Counted from the first letter of the stretch, positions 1 through 11,813 are shown. The stretch: 64,000 nt of DNA from Gautieria morchelliformis (GCA_015179125.1 WHVA01000137.1:1-64000), one strand, 5' to 3'. Made by a program: numbers and translations. Notes: generated by a model from the sequence alone, not told the origin.

Positions 1-26
1 AGCGATGTCACATCGACACAAATCGT

Positions 27-171
27 CAGATATCATATAGCTCCAACCACTGGAGGTGAAGCCGAGCTCGCATCTACATTCTGGGTTATCTGCCGCCCTC
101 GACCGTGGTGCGATCGAAGTCACCTGACAACGTGTCACGTGTCATTTGTTTCGACGACGGTACCAAAGCCC
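27..171 (+). repeat. 5' flank of F-box duplication, copy 1
   Basis: This stretch is clearly similar to 4342-4503, upstream of the second F-box copy. It shows that the duplicated unit includes 5' flanking DNA as well as the coding region. The similarity stops at 171, where a transposon begins, and resumes at 1091, just before the F-box start. Small indels and substitutions separate the copies, so the duplication is not recent. Confidence 0.8.
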
Positions 172-1090
172 TAGGGCACGGGGGCAAAGTCCGGAGTTTA
201 TAACTTTGGGTTAGTCACACGTTAGTCACACGGTTTATAACGTGTGACTAACCCCGGTGGTCTTGCAACTGGTGTTTCAAACACAGCTTACATAAGACCG
301 ACAACCCCGGCCTTATGTATTTTTAGATTTACCGTCTCCTTACCCAAAACCTCCTCCGAGCTTTGACCCCCTTTGCAGTCGTGTGCGACCGTTGTCTGTC
401 CCTGACCTCCAAGCCCTTTTTCCTTTCCAGGTGATCGGGCCTTGCCGCTTTCCTGGTAAGCGGCCCCTTTCCGGAGGCTTCACCTGGTCGGTAGTGAATG
501 TGCTCTAGTATCAATTTACACTAATTGCACGAGACGCGTCCTCTTGCCCACCCACCATGGATCGCGAGTGCCGCGACAGCAAGCTTAAAAGGCTTGATCT
601 GTACCTTCGCAAACTGCAGCTTCATCTCTGGCTATCGCTGAGTCTTTCTCGCGTTTGGGTAGAAGCCATAGGAAGTGTCGACGGCGCGGTGAACAAACAA
701 GGAGGTGGATGATGGGCTATGGGAAGATGAGGAGGAGGAGGAGGAGGAAAATTCTGACCTAAAGTCTGCACGCGAGACTGCAAGCCATGGATATAGAGGT
801 GGATGATGGGGTCGACATTGGTGTCACGCAACTTCGCGACTATTTGAGTGAGCACCCGGCCTTGCCACCACTGGTCAATGTCGGAGAGGATCCAACAGTG
901 ATGAAGAAGGCAGCTGGCAGTGCACCTAGAGTTTTTGAAGTACCAGACATACTATTCTAAAAAACTCACAATCTTTGTAATCACGGTCATATCAGCCACA
1001 GTTTGAAACACATGTTTGAAACACCGTGTTTATAACACGGTGTGTTACTAACGTGTGTCAAACCCCCGACGACTTTGCCCCCGTGCCCTA
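172..1090. mobile_element. hAT-like non-autonomous DNA transposon (MITE), 919 bp
   Basis: The ends are a perfect 20-bp terminal inverted repeat beginning TAGGGCACGG (172-191 and 1071-1090). The flanks are an 8-bp direct repeat, CAAAGCCC, at 164-171 and 1091-1098. An 8-bp target duplication with TAGGG/CAGGG ends is typical of the hAT superfamily. Next to both ends are short inverted motifs around ACACGGTTTATAACGTGTG. The matching locus upstream of the second F-box copy (about 4490-4510) lacks the insert, so an empty site is visible. No transposase is encoded; the short reading frames inside have no recognisable domain. Family assignment rests on termini and target-site length only. Confidence 0.85.
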
Positions 1091-1146
1091 CAAAGCCCTC
1101 ACTATCGATTATCCTACATCTTCGCTACTGCAGTCTATACACGAGC

Positions 1147-2418
1147 ATGGGGGCCAGTAGGCTACCACAAGAGCTGATCGATGCTATTACCGATGATCTC
1201 CATGAGGACTATGATGCTTTGCTCGCGTGTTCGCTGGTTTGCCGTTCATGGCTTCCCTCGAGCCAGCGCCTTCTTTTCAGGGCGGTAACTTTTGTGCTGG
1301 AAGAGGATCGCTGCAACAAACTAGCTCAAGCTTTACTCGATTCTCCTCATCTTGCCAATTACATCCGAGAGCTGGAGGTGTGCGTGCGTGCAGACTTTTG
1401 GCAGGCCAGAGAAAGAGATCAATCACTCCCCGCGGCGGTGATACGCAAGCTCAACAGGCTCCGGAGCATACACCTATCCGAACTGGAAATGGATCATTTG
1501 ACAGTAGATCTCCGCCAATCGCTTCGATGGGTACTCCTGCTACCCTCGCTCACGTCCCTAACATTCCGTCTTGGTTACTCTAATGACGCCCACATAGTGA
1601 GCTTTGCATATCACGCTGAGAGTCTAATGGGTTTACTGAGAACTTGTATCATTTTGCCGTCGTGGCAGCTTCAGCACCTCTTGACGCGAGGAAATCAAGA
1701 GGATGATGAACCACGGGAGCGGAGTAACCTTTCTCACCTGGATTTAGAGTTGGCCGCGGAAGGCAACCTTGACCTATACGTTGACTGGTTTCTTGGGCCT
1801 CAATCGCCTTTTGAGATATCACACATACAGAATTTGTGCCTAGGTCTTCTCGACAAGAAGGACGAGAAAGCTTTAAACCGCCTGTTTCGCACCATTGGCG
1901 GCTCACTCAAAGAAGTCGAATTTGGGGTGCCATGTCGGCTGGGTGAGTTTGAAATCAAATATACTTGTTTCACTTATAGGTTGGCATTTCTAGACCCAGG
2001 GCTAACACTCGACATCAAACTGGAACATAATTCGAATATTCGCTTCCTAACTTTGACCAATATCAGTATTGGAAAATTACCCGCAGTGACACTCGGGCCG
2101 GCCTGGCTCCTAGGGTTCCTTTCTAATATTCACGCTTCTAACAAAATAGAACAGATCTTTCTTGAAGTGATGATTTTTGACATTGACACGTTTAGGGAGG
2201 TGTGCTCAGCTGATGTTTGGGTCCAAGTAGACTGCATTCTTGCCAAAAAGTTTCTGAAACTGGAGGGGCTGGGCCTGGACCTTTTGGTGAGCTCCACGGA
2301 CCTGGAGGTGTATAGTGAGATCGAGGATATTATTTTTGACGAGTTTCCATTGTTAGCAGAGCGAGGTGTGGATGTGAATGTTTGGTGCGATGGACTCAGT
2401 TCCGTTCTGCTGACCTAA
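1147..2418 (+). CDS. F-box domain protein (tandem copy 1)
   Basis: A single uninterrupted frame encodes about 423 residues. The N-terminus carries an F-box-like segment with LPQELIDAITDDLHED followed by LLACSLVCRSWLPSSQRLLF, a layout very common in mushroom F-box proteins. F-box proteins generally link substrates to an SCF ubiquitin ligase through Skp1. The rest is leucine-rich and irregular; no second domain is recognised. The start at 1147 is chosen because the F-box follows at once and the paralogue begins with the same MGASRLPQEL; codons further upstream lie in the inserted transposon. A GT-AG pair at 1943-1979 would give a premature stop if removed, so the gene is read as intronless. The native promoter is now 919 bp further away. 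Confidence 0.75.
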   Translation: MGASRLPQELIDAITDDLHEDYDALLACSLVCRSWLPSSQRLLFRAVTFVLEEDRCNKLAQALLDSPHLANYIRELEVCVRADFWQARERDQSLPAAVIRKLNRLRSIHLSELEMDHLTVDLRQSLRWVLLLPSLTSLTFRLGYSNDAHIVSFAYHAESLMGLLRTCIILPSWQLQHLLTRGNQEDDEPRERSNLSHLDLELAAEGNLDLYVDWFLGPQSPFEISHIQNLCLGLLDKKDEKALNRLFRTIGGSLKEVEFGVPCRLGEFEIKYTCFTYRLAFLDPGLTLDIKLEHNSNIRFLTLTNISIGKLPAVTLGPAWLLGFLSNIHASNKIEQIFLEVMIFDIDTFREVCSADVWVQVDCILAKKFLKLEGLGLDLLVSSTDLEVYSEIEDIIFDEFPLLAERGVDVNVWCDGLSSVLLT

Positions 2419-4331
2419 ATTTGACTGTACTACCTCCGGACTGGAAGGCACGAGCCTCTAAATAGCTGCTGATGTCTTGGCAATGAATCTCTTTCGTTGC
2501 TTCTCCATTACCCAGATTTTGACATGTTGTAAGAATATTGGTGGATATAAAAGGCAAAATGCTTCCGTGGAGTAGGGAATACCCCCTACAGCAAATGAGT
2601 TGGCGAAATGTGAAGGCACTCGAGAGGGCGTATTCGCGTATTCCGTATCTTCCGGAGCACCGTCGAATCAAAGAAAGCGACCCCACATTAATTCTCCCTC
2701 TGCACAGCCGCCATCATCCGCACTACTACAACAGTGGTTGGAGTGTTACACTGCATGATCACAACCGACTCACATGCTCCAGCACGTCAACAATAGCTTC
2801 CAGTCTTTCGTCTGCTTCCACAACGGGCAGATTAGTAAGATAGGGTCCTGCCGTGAACTGACAAGTCGAGTAAAAATGCCTTCCTTTGCCGCCGCCGAGC
2901 ACAGCTTGAGTTTGATCCAAGTGTCCTGGGCACATGAGCTCTGATATCACCGTTGAGCCGTTGAGTTCAAAGAGCGGCACATTGAAGAACACTGAGCTCG
3001 ACGTTTTATAGGCCTAGGGGGGTTGTTCTCGTTGGCAGTAAGAATAATATACCAGTTTCCAATCATAAACATCCTGAGGTTCAGCAACACATCTAGTTCT
3101 GGGTATTTGTCAAGGGATCAAAAACTGGATGTGTTTTTCGGAGGCTTCAAGCTGAGGATCGGCGTCATTCTGTGGTGAACAGCAGGCTTGCTTCTTCCTC
3201 AGGGCGTCAAGGGTGTTCCCATGGTACAGATGTGTCTCCAGGTGGAAATTAAGGTAAAAGTATTGTGAAAGACTAAAAGTTGTTGGTAATAGGATGGGTT
3301 GAGAGTAAGATTCAGACTTCTACTCGAAGTCGAATCGAGTCTGATTGTAAAAACAGATAGATAGGGAGAACACAATGTGTGTATTCCCTTCAGTGATAAC
3401 TGCACAAGGTTGTGCGTCGCAAGATTCCAAATAGCTTTGAAAGGTGAGTTCTAATTGACTAGGGATTTTGGATGTACAAGCCGAGGTATTTATCTAGCTA
3501 TGGGATGTGCTGCGGTGTGAAGAGCGGAGGAGTGATGTATGGGTCGACTCGGATGTCTGGACTCGGGGAACGGTGGTCCGGATGCAGCGGTAACTAAGAG
3601 GGTCGTCTATCGAATGAGAGGGAATGTAGATAGTCATGTGTATCAGAAATGTGGAGTGTAGTTAGAAAAGATAGAAAGGAATATGGAAGGAATGCAAATG
3701 AGTGGCTAAACGTCTAGTCTCTCCGTGGATCAGTACGCCTCGGGCTCGGGCTTCGTCTCGGATTGGGGTGGATCCGCGGGTACTGGATCAGGGTCGTGTC
3801 GTCAGGGTGTGTCGTGCGGACGGGTGTCGGCTCGGATAGGTTTGGTTGTTGTGGTAGGCGACGTGGGGTAGCATATATGCGGCAGTGGGATGTTTGGGCT
3901 GTGTTGTAGTGGTAGTGATGGGCTTACTAGCATCTTTTATGACAAGTATATGATTGCACGCGATGACTTAATTGGCAGTGACAAGATCTCTCCAAGAAGC
4001 TGCTTGACGCGTGACGTCACTCGGATGCATTTATTAGGCAATGACTAGCAGATGAACTTGGCATGCTTACCAGCTGCTGCTGAGCTATAGCTCGTCTCTC
4101 AGCAAAAAGCGTCCAATGGTGACGGTTAGAGGATAGACCTTCTATTGTTACCGCAGACAAAACTTGGATATGAGATATGAACTCGGATCACATAACATCC
4201 AACACCAGCTAGGTGATCAAGCTCATTAATTGGCTCCGCCTCTTGTACGTCTCCCTCGTTCAGTTAACTCTACATAATGACCATAACATCACGTGTAGAC
4301 TTGACGAGCATATCACTGGGAACCGACAAAT
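2419..4331. other. Intergenic region, no supported gene
   Basis: About 1.9 kb lies between the two F-box copies. No gene with a recognisable domain or a consistent exon chain is seen. A 77-residue minus-strand frame at 2759-2992 reads smoothly but is isolated and unsupported by homology; it could be a relic. 3500-3900 is G+T-rich on the plus strand without clear periodicity. Confidence 0.5.
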
Positions 4332-4555
4332 GGTCAGGCTTTCAGGTATCATATAACTCTTGTCACTGGAGGTGAAGCCGAGCTCGCATCTACATCCTGG
4401 TTGATCTGCCACCCTCTGACGCCGGGTGCGATCGAGCGCACTGTGACGTCTTGGACGAGGCGCCTGACAACGTGTCATTTGTTTCGGCGACGGCACCAAG
4501 CCCTCATTATCGATTATCCTCCCACCATCGTCACTCCTGCAGTCTATACACGAGC

Positions 4556-6083
4556 ATGGGGGCCAGTAGGCTACCACAGGAGCTTATCGATGATGTTACC
4601 GATAATCTCCATGAGGACTGTGATGCTTTACTCGCGTGTTCCCTAGTTTGCCGTTCATGGCTTCCCTCGAGCCAGCGCCACATTTTCAGGCGGGTAACTT
4701 TTGTTCTGAACGAGGATCGCTGCGACAAACTGGCTCAAGCTTTACTCAATTCTCCTCACCTTTCCAATTACACCCGAGAGCTGCAGGTGCGCGTGCGTGC
4801 AGTCTTTTGGCAGGCCAGAGAAGCGGTTCAATCACTCCCCGCGGCGGTGATACGCAAGCTCAGCAAGCTCCGAAGCATACACCTATCCGAACTGGAAATG
4901 GACCATTCGACAGTAGATCTCCGCCAATCGCTTCGACTGGTACTCCTGCTACCCTCGCTCACGTCCCTAATATTCCGTATTGGTGACTATGTACGCCCCG
5001 ACAACTTTGTGAGCCCTGCACGTCACGCTGAAAGTCTAATGGGTTTATCGTGACTTTGTGTCATTTTACTGTCGTGGCAGTTTCAGAACATACACCTATG
5101 CGATCTGAGCATGGATTATTTGACAGTAGATCTCTGCCAATCGCTTCGACGGGCACTCCTGCTACCGTCGCTCACGTCCCTAACGTTGTATATTGGTCTC
5201 TTCGGAGGTCCCGACAACTTTGTGAGCCTTGCATGTCACGCTGAAAGTCTAATGGGTTTATCCTGAACTTGTGTCATTTTGCCACCGTGGCAGCTTCAGG
5301 AGCTCTTGACGCGAGGAGATCAAGAGCGTGATGAACCACGGGAGCGGAGTAACCTTTCTCACCTGGATTTAGAGTTGGCCGCGGAAGGCAACCTTGACCT
5401 ATACGTTGACTGGTTTCTTGGGCCTCGATCGCCTTTTAAGATATCGCACATACAAGATTTGCGCATAAATCATATCGTCGAGGAGGACGAGAAAGCTTTA
5501 AACCGCCTGCTTCGCACCATTGGCGGCTCACTCAAACAAGTCGAGTTTTGTATGCCACGTCAGCCATATCGTCAGCTGGGTGAGTGACCACCTATTTGAG
5601 GTCAAATATACTTGTTTAGCTTATAGGTTGGCGTTTCTACTAGTAGACCCAAAGCTAGCATTCGACGTCACACTGGGATATAATTCGAATATTCGCTTCC
5701 TATCTTTGATCAATATCAGTATTTGGAAATTCGACGCAATGACACTCGGGCCGGCCTGGCTCCTAGGGTTCCTTTCTAATATTGATGCTTCTAACAAAAT
5801 AGAACAGATCCATCTCGAAGTGGAAATCGATGGCGCTCTTACGTCTAAGGAGGTGTGCTCAGCTGCTGTTTGGGGCCAAGTAGACTGCATTCTTGCAGAA
5901 AAGTTTCGGAAACTAGAGCAGCTGGAGATGGAGCTAGTTTTGGCGTATGTGCACCCGAAGGTGTATAGTGAGATCGAGGAATGTGTGCTTGACGCGCATC
6001 CATTGTTAGTAAAGCGAGGTGTGTCTGTGGCTATTGGGTACCATGATGATAGATTTGTTAGGAAGAAGTATGCAAAGCTTTGA
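4556..6083 (+). pseudogene. F-box gene copy 2, degenerate
   Basis: This copy begins with the same MGASRLPQEL start and F-box segment as copy 1 and is similar along its length. It stops after MGLS at 5051-5053, where copy 1 reads on through MGLLRTC. An internal tandem duplication of 213 bp follows, and a second in-frame TGA lies near 5264. Coding similarity resumes in the first frame at 5279, runs to a stop at 5587, and continues in another frame from about 5600 to 6083. Removing the GTGAGT...TATAG segment near 5581-5627 does not restore the frame. It could at most yield a truncated F-box peptide of about 165 residues. Later parts still match copy 1 well, so loss of function is probably fairly recent. 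Confidence 0.75.
4876..5301 (+). repeat. 213-bp tandem duplication inside F-box pseudogene
   Basis: 4876-5088 and 5089-5301 are two diverged copies of the same segment, offset by exactly 213 bp (71 codons). Both carry the CATACACCTAT...ATGGGTTTATC block. Copy 1 of the gene has the segment once. Each unit has its own TGA at the same place, so either the stop arose before the duplication or both units acquired it. Confidence 0.8.
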
Positions 6084-6814
6084 TATTGGACGTAGATACA
6101 GCCTTGCAGTTTAAACTCCGGCGATCTACGCGGCGACATTATAAATATTGACTGCCGCCCTGAGTCACCGAACACAGGCGCGGGATCAGCGTCCCTCCGT
6201 ATGCAGGCACCAAGTTTGCAACCGTGTATGTACGGCAATCAGCCGCTGCCGCTTACTCGAGGCGCACGCTTATCGCAAAGCCGGGACCTCCAATTGCAAT
6301 GTACTCGTCTACGTGACAATGAGAATGCACACTAGAGCCAATGAAAAGTAAAAGGAAGAAAAAAAAAGGACACGTTAAAAAAAACAACATTCACAGCGCG
6401 GGGAAGGGGAAGGGGAAGTGGAGAATCACAAGCAGAAATGTGGAATAGTAGCCATAGCACAGACACAGGCACAACAACAAAAAAAAAAAAACAAGGATCT
6501 GAGAGGGAGAGTCCACCACAGACCGATATCCACAAGAAATTATTCCCGACCGTTGGCAGGGAGATAAATATCGCACCTCGATGCGTATGCGAGGTCCGTA
6601 GCTATGATGTTGATCATCATCTGTGTGCGTGTTCGGGTAGCTTCATCCAGGCGTCGTCGTCCGTTGCCGGTGAGCGTGGGTCTAAGAGCGGGTGCCGATG
6701 CGGTCCAGTGATGTCCCATGTATAGAGAAAATGATGAAAGACGCAGCCGGAGATATGCGAGCCCGCCATTGTCCTTCCGTAGCAGCTTCTTCTGCCGTGC
6801 CAAACCCAGGCCTA
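6084..6814. other. Intergenic; 3' flank of 6815-8460 gene
   Basis: The region contains purine-rich low-complexity sequence with A-runs (6350-6500), then the probable 3' untranslated region of the minus-strand gene ending at 6815. A long open minus-strand frame at 6540-7031 is GC-driven and lacks recognisable content; a further 3' exon there cannot be excluded. Confidence 0.4.
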
Positions 6815-8460
6815 TCACCGCGGGTCCTTCTGCAGCCGCCCCTCCAGCCCCCGATATCCAAGCGGGTATCCCATCTCGCGGATCATCGCCCGCCCCAACA
6901 AGCACACCCACGCGACGCCCTCCCCGCCGTGGCTGTTCAGCGGCCCGGGCCACACCAGCTGGCCCTCCCCAGGCCCGGGCGTAGGGTCTCCGCCCAGCCC
7001 CAACCCCGCGACGCCGTCCGGGCGCGTGCATTCATCTTGCTCAAAGTCGACCTGGACCTCCTCGTCCGGCCGGAGCTGCCCGGCCTGCACGCGCGCCGCC
7101 GTCCGCGGGAAACAGCGCGCAAGCACGGGCAGGTTGAGGTACAGCGCCGCCGCCGCCATCGCGCGCGCCGAGCGCGTGCTGCAGTTGTGTGCGGCCTGGA
7201 GGCTGTCGTACAGGTCTTTCGGGATGGCGACGGTGGGGCCCAGGGGGGGATGCGAGTGGGGTGCAGCGTTCGCTGCGGGAGGACGGGCTGGATTCGCGGG
7301 TTTGGCCATGGGGCTTGGACACGCCACACCAGCAGGCGACCCATTCGAGACCGAGTGCTGCGAAGAGCCGCCTAGAGATGTTGCCGGCGAGATCGAGGCG
7401 CTGGGGTCGGCCGGGACCTGCGGCTTCACTAGCTTGTCGACTTCCCCGAAGCGCTTAGCATTCGCCGTGTTCAGAAAGGCTGCCTTCCGCGAATAGATAT
7501 ATGCTTCCACCATTCGACTGAGAGAAACGTCAGCACTGCTGGGGTCAACGCGAGCAAGCGAGAACGTACATGATTCCGATAAAAGCTTGCTGCTGGTCGC
7601 CGCGCGTCTCAGAGCACTCCCAGCGGCTCCGGACCCACTTCAGAAACTGATCGATGGTGTCCCAGAGGGCGTGGTGGCACTTGTTCTCAACCATGTCTTT
7701 ACACCACATGGCGTACGTGAAATTCAAGAGCGCATCCACCGCCTCGAGTCGGGAAAAGAGTTGGGCGTGCACGGCATAAGGCGAGCCGGGCAACGGGGCA
7801 GGGTACAACTTGCGCGGGGGCTGGTGGTCCTGTCCGTAGCTCGCGGCCTGATTGCGAATCTCAGCCGAGTACTTGAGGGATTTGCCATGGAGCGAATAAT
7901 GCTCATGGAACCGCGTAAAGTCGGCGGCGCTGGGCTTGCCTCTGCGGTGGGGGAAGGAGGTGGGCTCGGGACCGCCGGGGGTGGGCGCGGTAGCGAGGAC
8001 AACGGGCGGCGCCGTGGGCATGGCAGCGGACGGCGCCGGGTCGTCTTCGTTGCGGACTGTGGGCGGCGGGGGTGCTGGTGGACGTCGACATGTTGGACAG
8101 AGGTGCGGGGCCGCTTGACCTGCTCGATCGGGGGGGCGTCGGGTGGCAGTTTGCGCTTGGCAGACGACGAAGATGGAGGTGGCACGGGAGAGGCGCCGCG
8201 CGACGCCGGTGGCGAGGGCGGGAGGGTTGGGGGTAGAAGCGGTGTCGCGACCGCGGATTTCAGGATCTGTAGAGGCATGAGATGGATGACGGGCTGAGAG
8301 GATGGGGGTGGATGTTACCTGGAGATGATGCTCCAACTGGGCACGAGAAAAGCTAGGGAGGAGGGAGAGAAGGATGCGGTGAGCTTACAACGAGCTGGAT
8401 GGGGCGAGCGACGAGGACGTACCGATGGGCGCGGGCGGAGGAGCGGGATGAGGAAGACAT
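6815..8460 (-). CDS. Unrecognised multi-exon protein with basic NLS-like segment
   Basis: The gene is rebuilt from splice sites on the minus strand. Exon 1 is 8423-8460 (MSSSSRSSARAHR), exon 2 8319-8352, exon 3 starts at 8266, and the last intron is 7518-7569 (GTACGT...CTCAG). These joins keep the frame. Exon 3 begins ILKSAVATPLLPP and has Pro/Ser-rich sequence with a basic KRKLPPD...VKRPR stretch that looks like a nuclear localisation signal. Between about 7980 and 8110 the frame must change to reach the well-formed FHEHYSLHGKSLKYSAEIRN segment; I could not place that intron. The last exon has PKDLYDSLQAAHNC and ends at 6815. No family is recognised. A basidiomycete-restricted nuclear factor is a guess from composition. 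Confidence 0.5.
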
Positions 8461-8903
8461 GTGGACGAGGCAGATGGTGGAGAGAGACAAGGAGCAGGGT
8501 ATGGGTGGAATGATTATGTCATGTACCGAGGAGCTGGGAACGAAAAGGGCATGTATATACGATGACACCTCAGTCTAGCCACGCAGATTATGCTTGCAAT
8601 ATGGTGGGCAGCTGAAATCTGGCCCGGTTTCACGCAGCTTGCTCCCCGGCGATTCCGATGCTGGCGTCTCACCGCCATGGACAGCGTCTGCTGCCCTGCC
8701 AGGCTGCCATGCTCGCCAGCACCGTCGCAGGGCACACGTGCCCACGGCTCCAGAGTCCCGGCTTACTCGTCCGTACCAGTCCTTTATCTCACAAATATAA
8801 TCGTCTTTCATATCGCGACCAACATAGGTAGACATAGACCATCCTTTCACCCCACACAGCCCAATCCATTCCCGTTGGCGCTCCGACACCCGGCCTCGGA
8901 CTT
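8461..8903. other. Intergenic region between two minus-strand genes
   Basis: It holds the 3' flank of the RPS5 gene and the promoter/5' leader of the downstream minus-strand gene. Open frames here on both strands are GC-driven and have no recognisable content. Confidence 0.5.
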
Positions 8904-10237
8904 TTACCGGTTCGATTTCGCAACTCGCTCCAGCTCGTCCTTTTTCTGTCAGAGTCCAATCAGCGCGCGAACAATCGCATTCCCCCGGACACGCTAACCT
9001 TGATGGCATATGAGTTCGACGACCCCTTCGCCGCGTTGATCAGCTCATCCGCCAGGCACTCAGCCACAGACTTGACATTTCGGAATGCGCTTTCACGGGT
9101 CTAGTAAGGGCAGCCCAGTTAGTCAGTCGCATCCGGTTAGCGTAGGTACGCAAAGGAAGCAAAGCAAGGTGGTCCCGAGGCCCCCATATTACGCAGAGTA
9201 CGTCTGCAATATCCTGCACTCACCCCAATCGTCAGCAGGGCAACCGACTGGTTCACCCTCCTCAGAGGCGACACATCCACGGCCTGGCGACGCACAGTGC
9301 CCTGCGACCCAATGCGCGTGCTGTCCTCGCGTGGGCCAGTGTTCACAATCGCATCCACGAGAACCTGCATATCAACTCATTAAGCACCCATTGGATAAGT
9401 GGATAAGGCGATCCCGAGGACAATATAGACTGTCACGACGTTCTAATGGGCGTCTCGGGACAGGCACGGCTCTAACCGCGAACGTGCGCGCTTCGGCAGC
9501 GAAGCGGTGCAAACCACACAACGGCAAAAATAACTACATACCTGGATCGGGTTCTGGTCGGTGAGGAGGTGGATGATTTCGAAGGCATGCGCGACGATTC
9601 GCACGGCGAGCAGCTTCTTTCCGTTGTTGCGGCCCTTCATCATCAAGCTTTGCGAATAAGAGCTCTCGTCAGTGGATATTCGGGATGCCGGATTCAAAAG
9701 AAGAAACACGCATGGACGGAGTAATTTCGCCGTCGGGAACCACCGCATATCAAGCACATCGCCGGAGATAGTTCATCGACGGGGACATGCAGCTAAGTGA
9801 AGGCCCGAGAGAGTGCACACACCTGTCCACCAGGCGCTCGACGATGGGCATCTGGGCCTTTTTGAACTGTTTCTTTGCGTATCGCCCCGCGGTATGCGGT
9901 AGCCACACGGCGTGTCGGATTTGGATGTAGTCGGTAAGCGAAATGTCCTTGACTTCCACACTACAAATCACAGCGTGTCCAACGCAGCACGGGCGATTCG
10001 AAAATGGCCAAGCGCGAGCCAGCCAGTCCAGTTAACGAGTGCAACGAGCAGTAAGGCAAAATAGAAACAGGATATCATTAGCACAAACACAACTCGCAGG
10101 ACAATGCACCACGCCACGTACCCCTCTGTATCCCATTTGCCAAACAACTTCACTGGCTTCTCCATCACATTCCCCTCCGCGATAACAGCAACATCTTTAG
10201 GGAGCGTCTTGCCCGTGAACGAAGATCCGTCGGCCAT
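8904..10237 (-). CDS. RPS5: 40S ribosomal protein S5 (uS7)
   Basis: Six exons close exactly in frame: 10122-10237, 9823-9960, 9542-9647, 9224-9364, 8999-9100 and 8904-8945, giving 214 residues. Hallmarks of uS7 are visible: [48 protein letters not shown], and a C-terminus ending [10 protein letters not shown]. The protein sits in the head of the small ribosomal subunit near the mRNA exit and E site. Length is close to the usual 190-215 residues for eukaryotes, with a short N-terminal extension. All introns use GT-AG ends (GTACGT, GTGTGT, GTATGT, GTGAGT, GTTAGC donors). The start at 10237 gives [10 protein letters not shown]; an upstream in-frame ATG is less likely to be used. Confidence 0.96.
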
Positions 10238-11813
10238 GTCTGGATGTAAGGCACTGAACAAACTATATAGCTATGCAGGTAATTTTGCAGGCCTTGTGCC
10301 GTGTGTTTTGTGAGGACTGTCTAGAAAAGCGTGAGACAGTGTCAGATAGCGCGGATGGAGCACATACGGCCGTAAGGGCGTCGGTGCTCTTGTTGGCGTT
10401 GCGGGAGAGAAATAGGCGCTCGACGATGCTGCTGCTGTATATTTGCTCCAGAAGATTGGATCGTGCCGCCGAAGTCGGAGTTACAACTTGAGTGCCATAG
10501 AGTTTAAGTTATTGTTCGTGGCAATACTGTGTTGTCAGATGTCAAGGCAAGTTTGAAGCATATGTCTAGTCGGGGATTTCGTCGGTAATCTCTAGCACTA
10601 CTCCCCCCCAGCATAAACCTACAAAGGAAGAAGGTGCCTGGCAGACAGACACCCTCACCGCTTACTCCGGCGTTACGTCTGCCATCTCAGGGTACTCGGT
10701 CCGTGTTCTGCGGCTCACATCGACAATATAGTTATATATTCGGACTAAGGAACTGACCCCACGTCCGGTAATATATCCCGTGAAAGGTTGGCCGGTTTAA
10801 TGGGGGAGACAAGGAAAATGTCGTGAGCACCCACTATACATTGAGCACCGTCGCTCTGCGCGAACGTATCGTATGCAGTCGTTTCCACCTATATATGAAA
10901 CCGTCTAAGCGCGCGAAGCAGCGTCACTGGTCTACGAACCCTCGCTTCATGAGTTAGCCGTGAAACCTGATCCGAGTCCGTGCGGGGACCTTGATCTGGT
11001 AGGTGGTGTCAGTTATGAGGGGCTAAAGCGATCGTCCGGTTCTTGGATTGGATTGGAGAAGTGTGGGCCTGGCCTGCAAGAACATCAATAGAGACTTGAA
11101 TTAAACTGTACAAGCCACTGCATCGTAATCTTACGCGCTCATCTATTGATCCCTGCCAGTGGCACCCTCTGGTTCCACGGGACTAGGGACGTCATCGATG
11201 GATGGAAAGCTTCGATGGCAATCCGCCCCCCAGCGCTCCTGTGGTTTCTCACCGGAGTCGTCGTTTCTCGCGTATCAGGGTCCTCGGAGTTGTTTGGCGC
11301 GAGAGACAGGCCGCCAGTCTTTTCCAGCAGCAGCCATATGTCTGTACCTCGCGCTTTTCGCGAAGTAGGGTATAATCAAGGTGCCATGACTGGGTGTTTG
11401 CGAAGATTGGATCGTATCAGCATCCATATGATGTATGCCAAGAGCAGAGAGACATGTGAGGTGCCGAATGTGTAGAGCTATGAGATGTGCGCTCGTAGCT
11501 TTCCGGGATTAATGTTCGTCCATGCGGTACGACGCTTCCTTGATGAACAGGATTAATCGAGGATGTGGCTGAGAATCGCTTCAGAAGTTTTGACCGCACC
11601 GGCTGCAATAAATTTCAATGATAACATAGGGCCTCATGGCATCCTACTGCCCACAATATGAAACAAAGCAGGGCTTAAGGTTACTAGTTGTCTCCTTTGT
11701 CCGACCCGGGGCGAGACCAAAGTCGACAGGACAAAGGAATATACTAGTATTCCAATTAGGAATGACTTGGCGCCAAAGCCTGCACGCAGCCAGTCGACGA
11801 CGTTGGTCTCGGA
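10238..11813. other. Intergenic region, about 1.6 kb
   Basis: This contains the promoter and leader of the minus-strand RPS5 gene and the upstream region of the plus-strand F-box gene. Small frames (10273-10491, 11146-11475) show no domain and no plausible exon partners. Nothing else recognisable is seen. Confidence 0.5.

Noticed and set aside
1943-1979. GTGAGT...TTATAG pair inside F-box copy 1 that looks like an intron
   Set aside because: It is only 37 nt, and removing it puts a stop codon a few residues later; the unspliced frame stays open to 2418.
2759-2992. 77-residue minus-strand frame that reads like a real protein
   Set aside because: No domain, no exon partners and no upstream signal; kept only as a remark in the intergenic entry.
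11146-11475. 109-residue plus-strand frame
   Set aside because: Composition and content look random and it has no plausible splice links to the F-box gene downstream.
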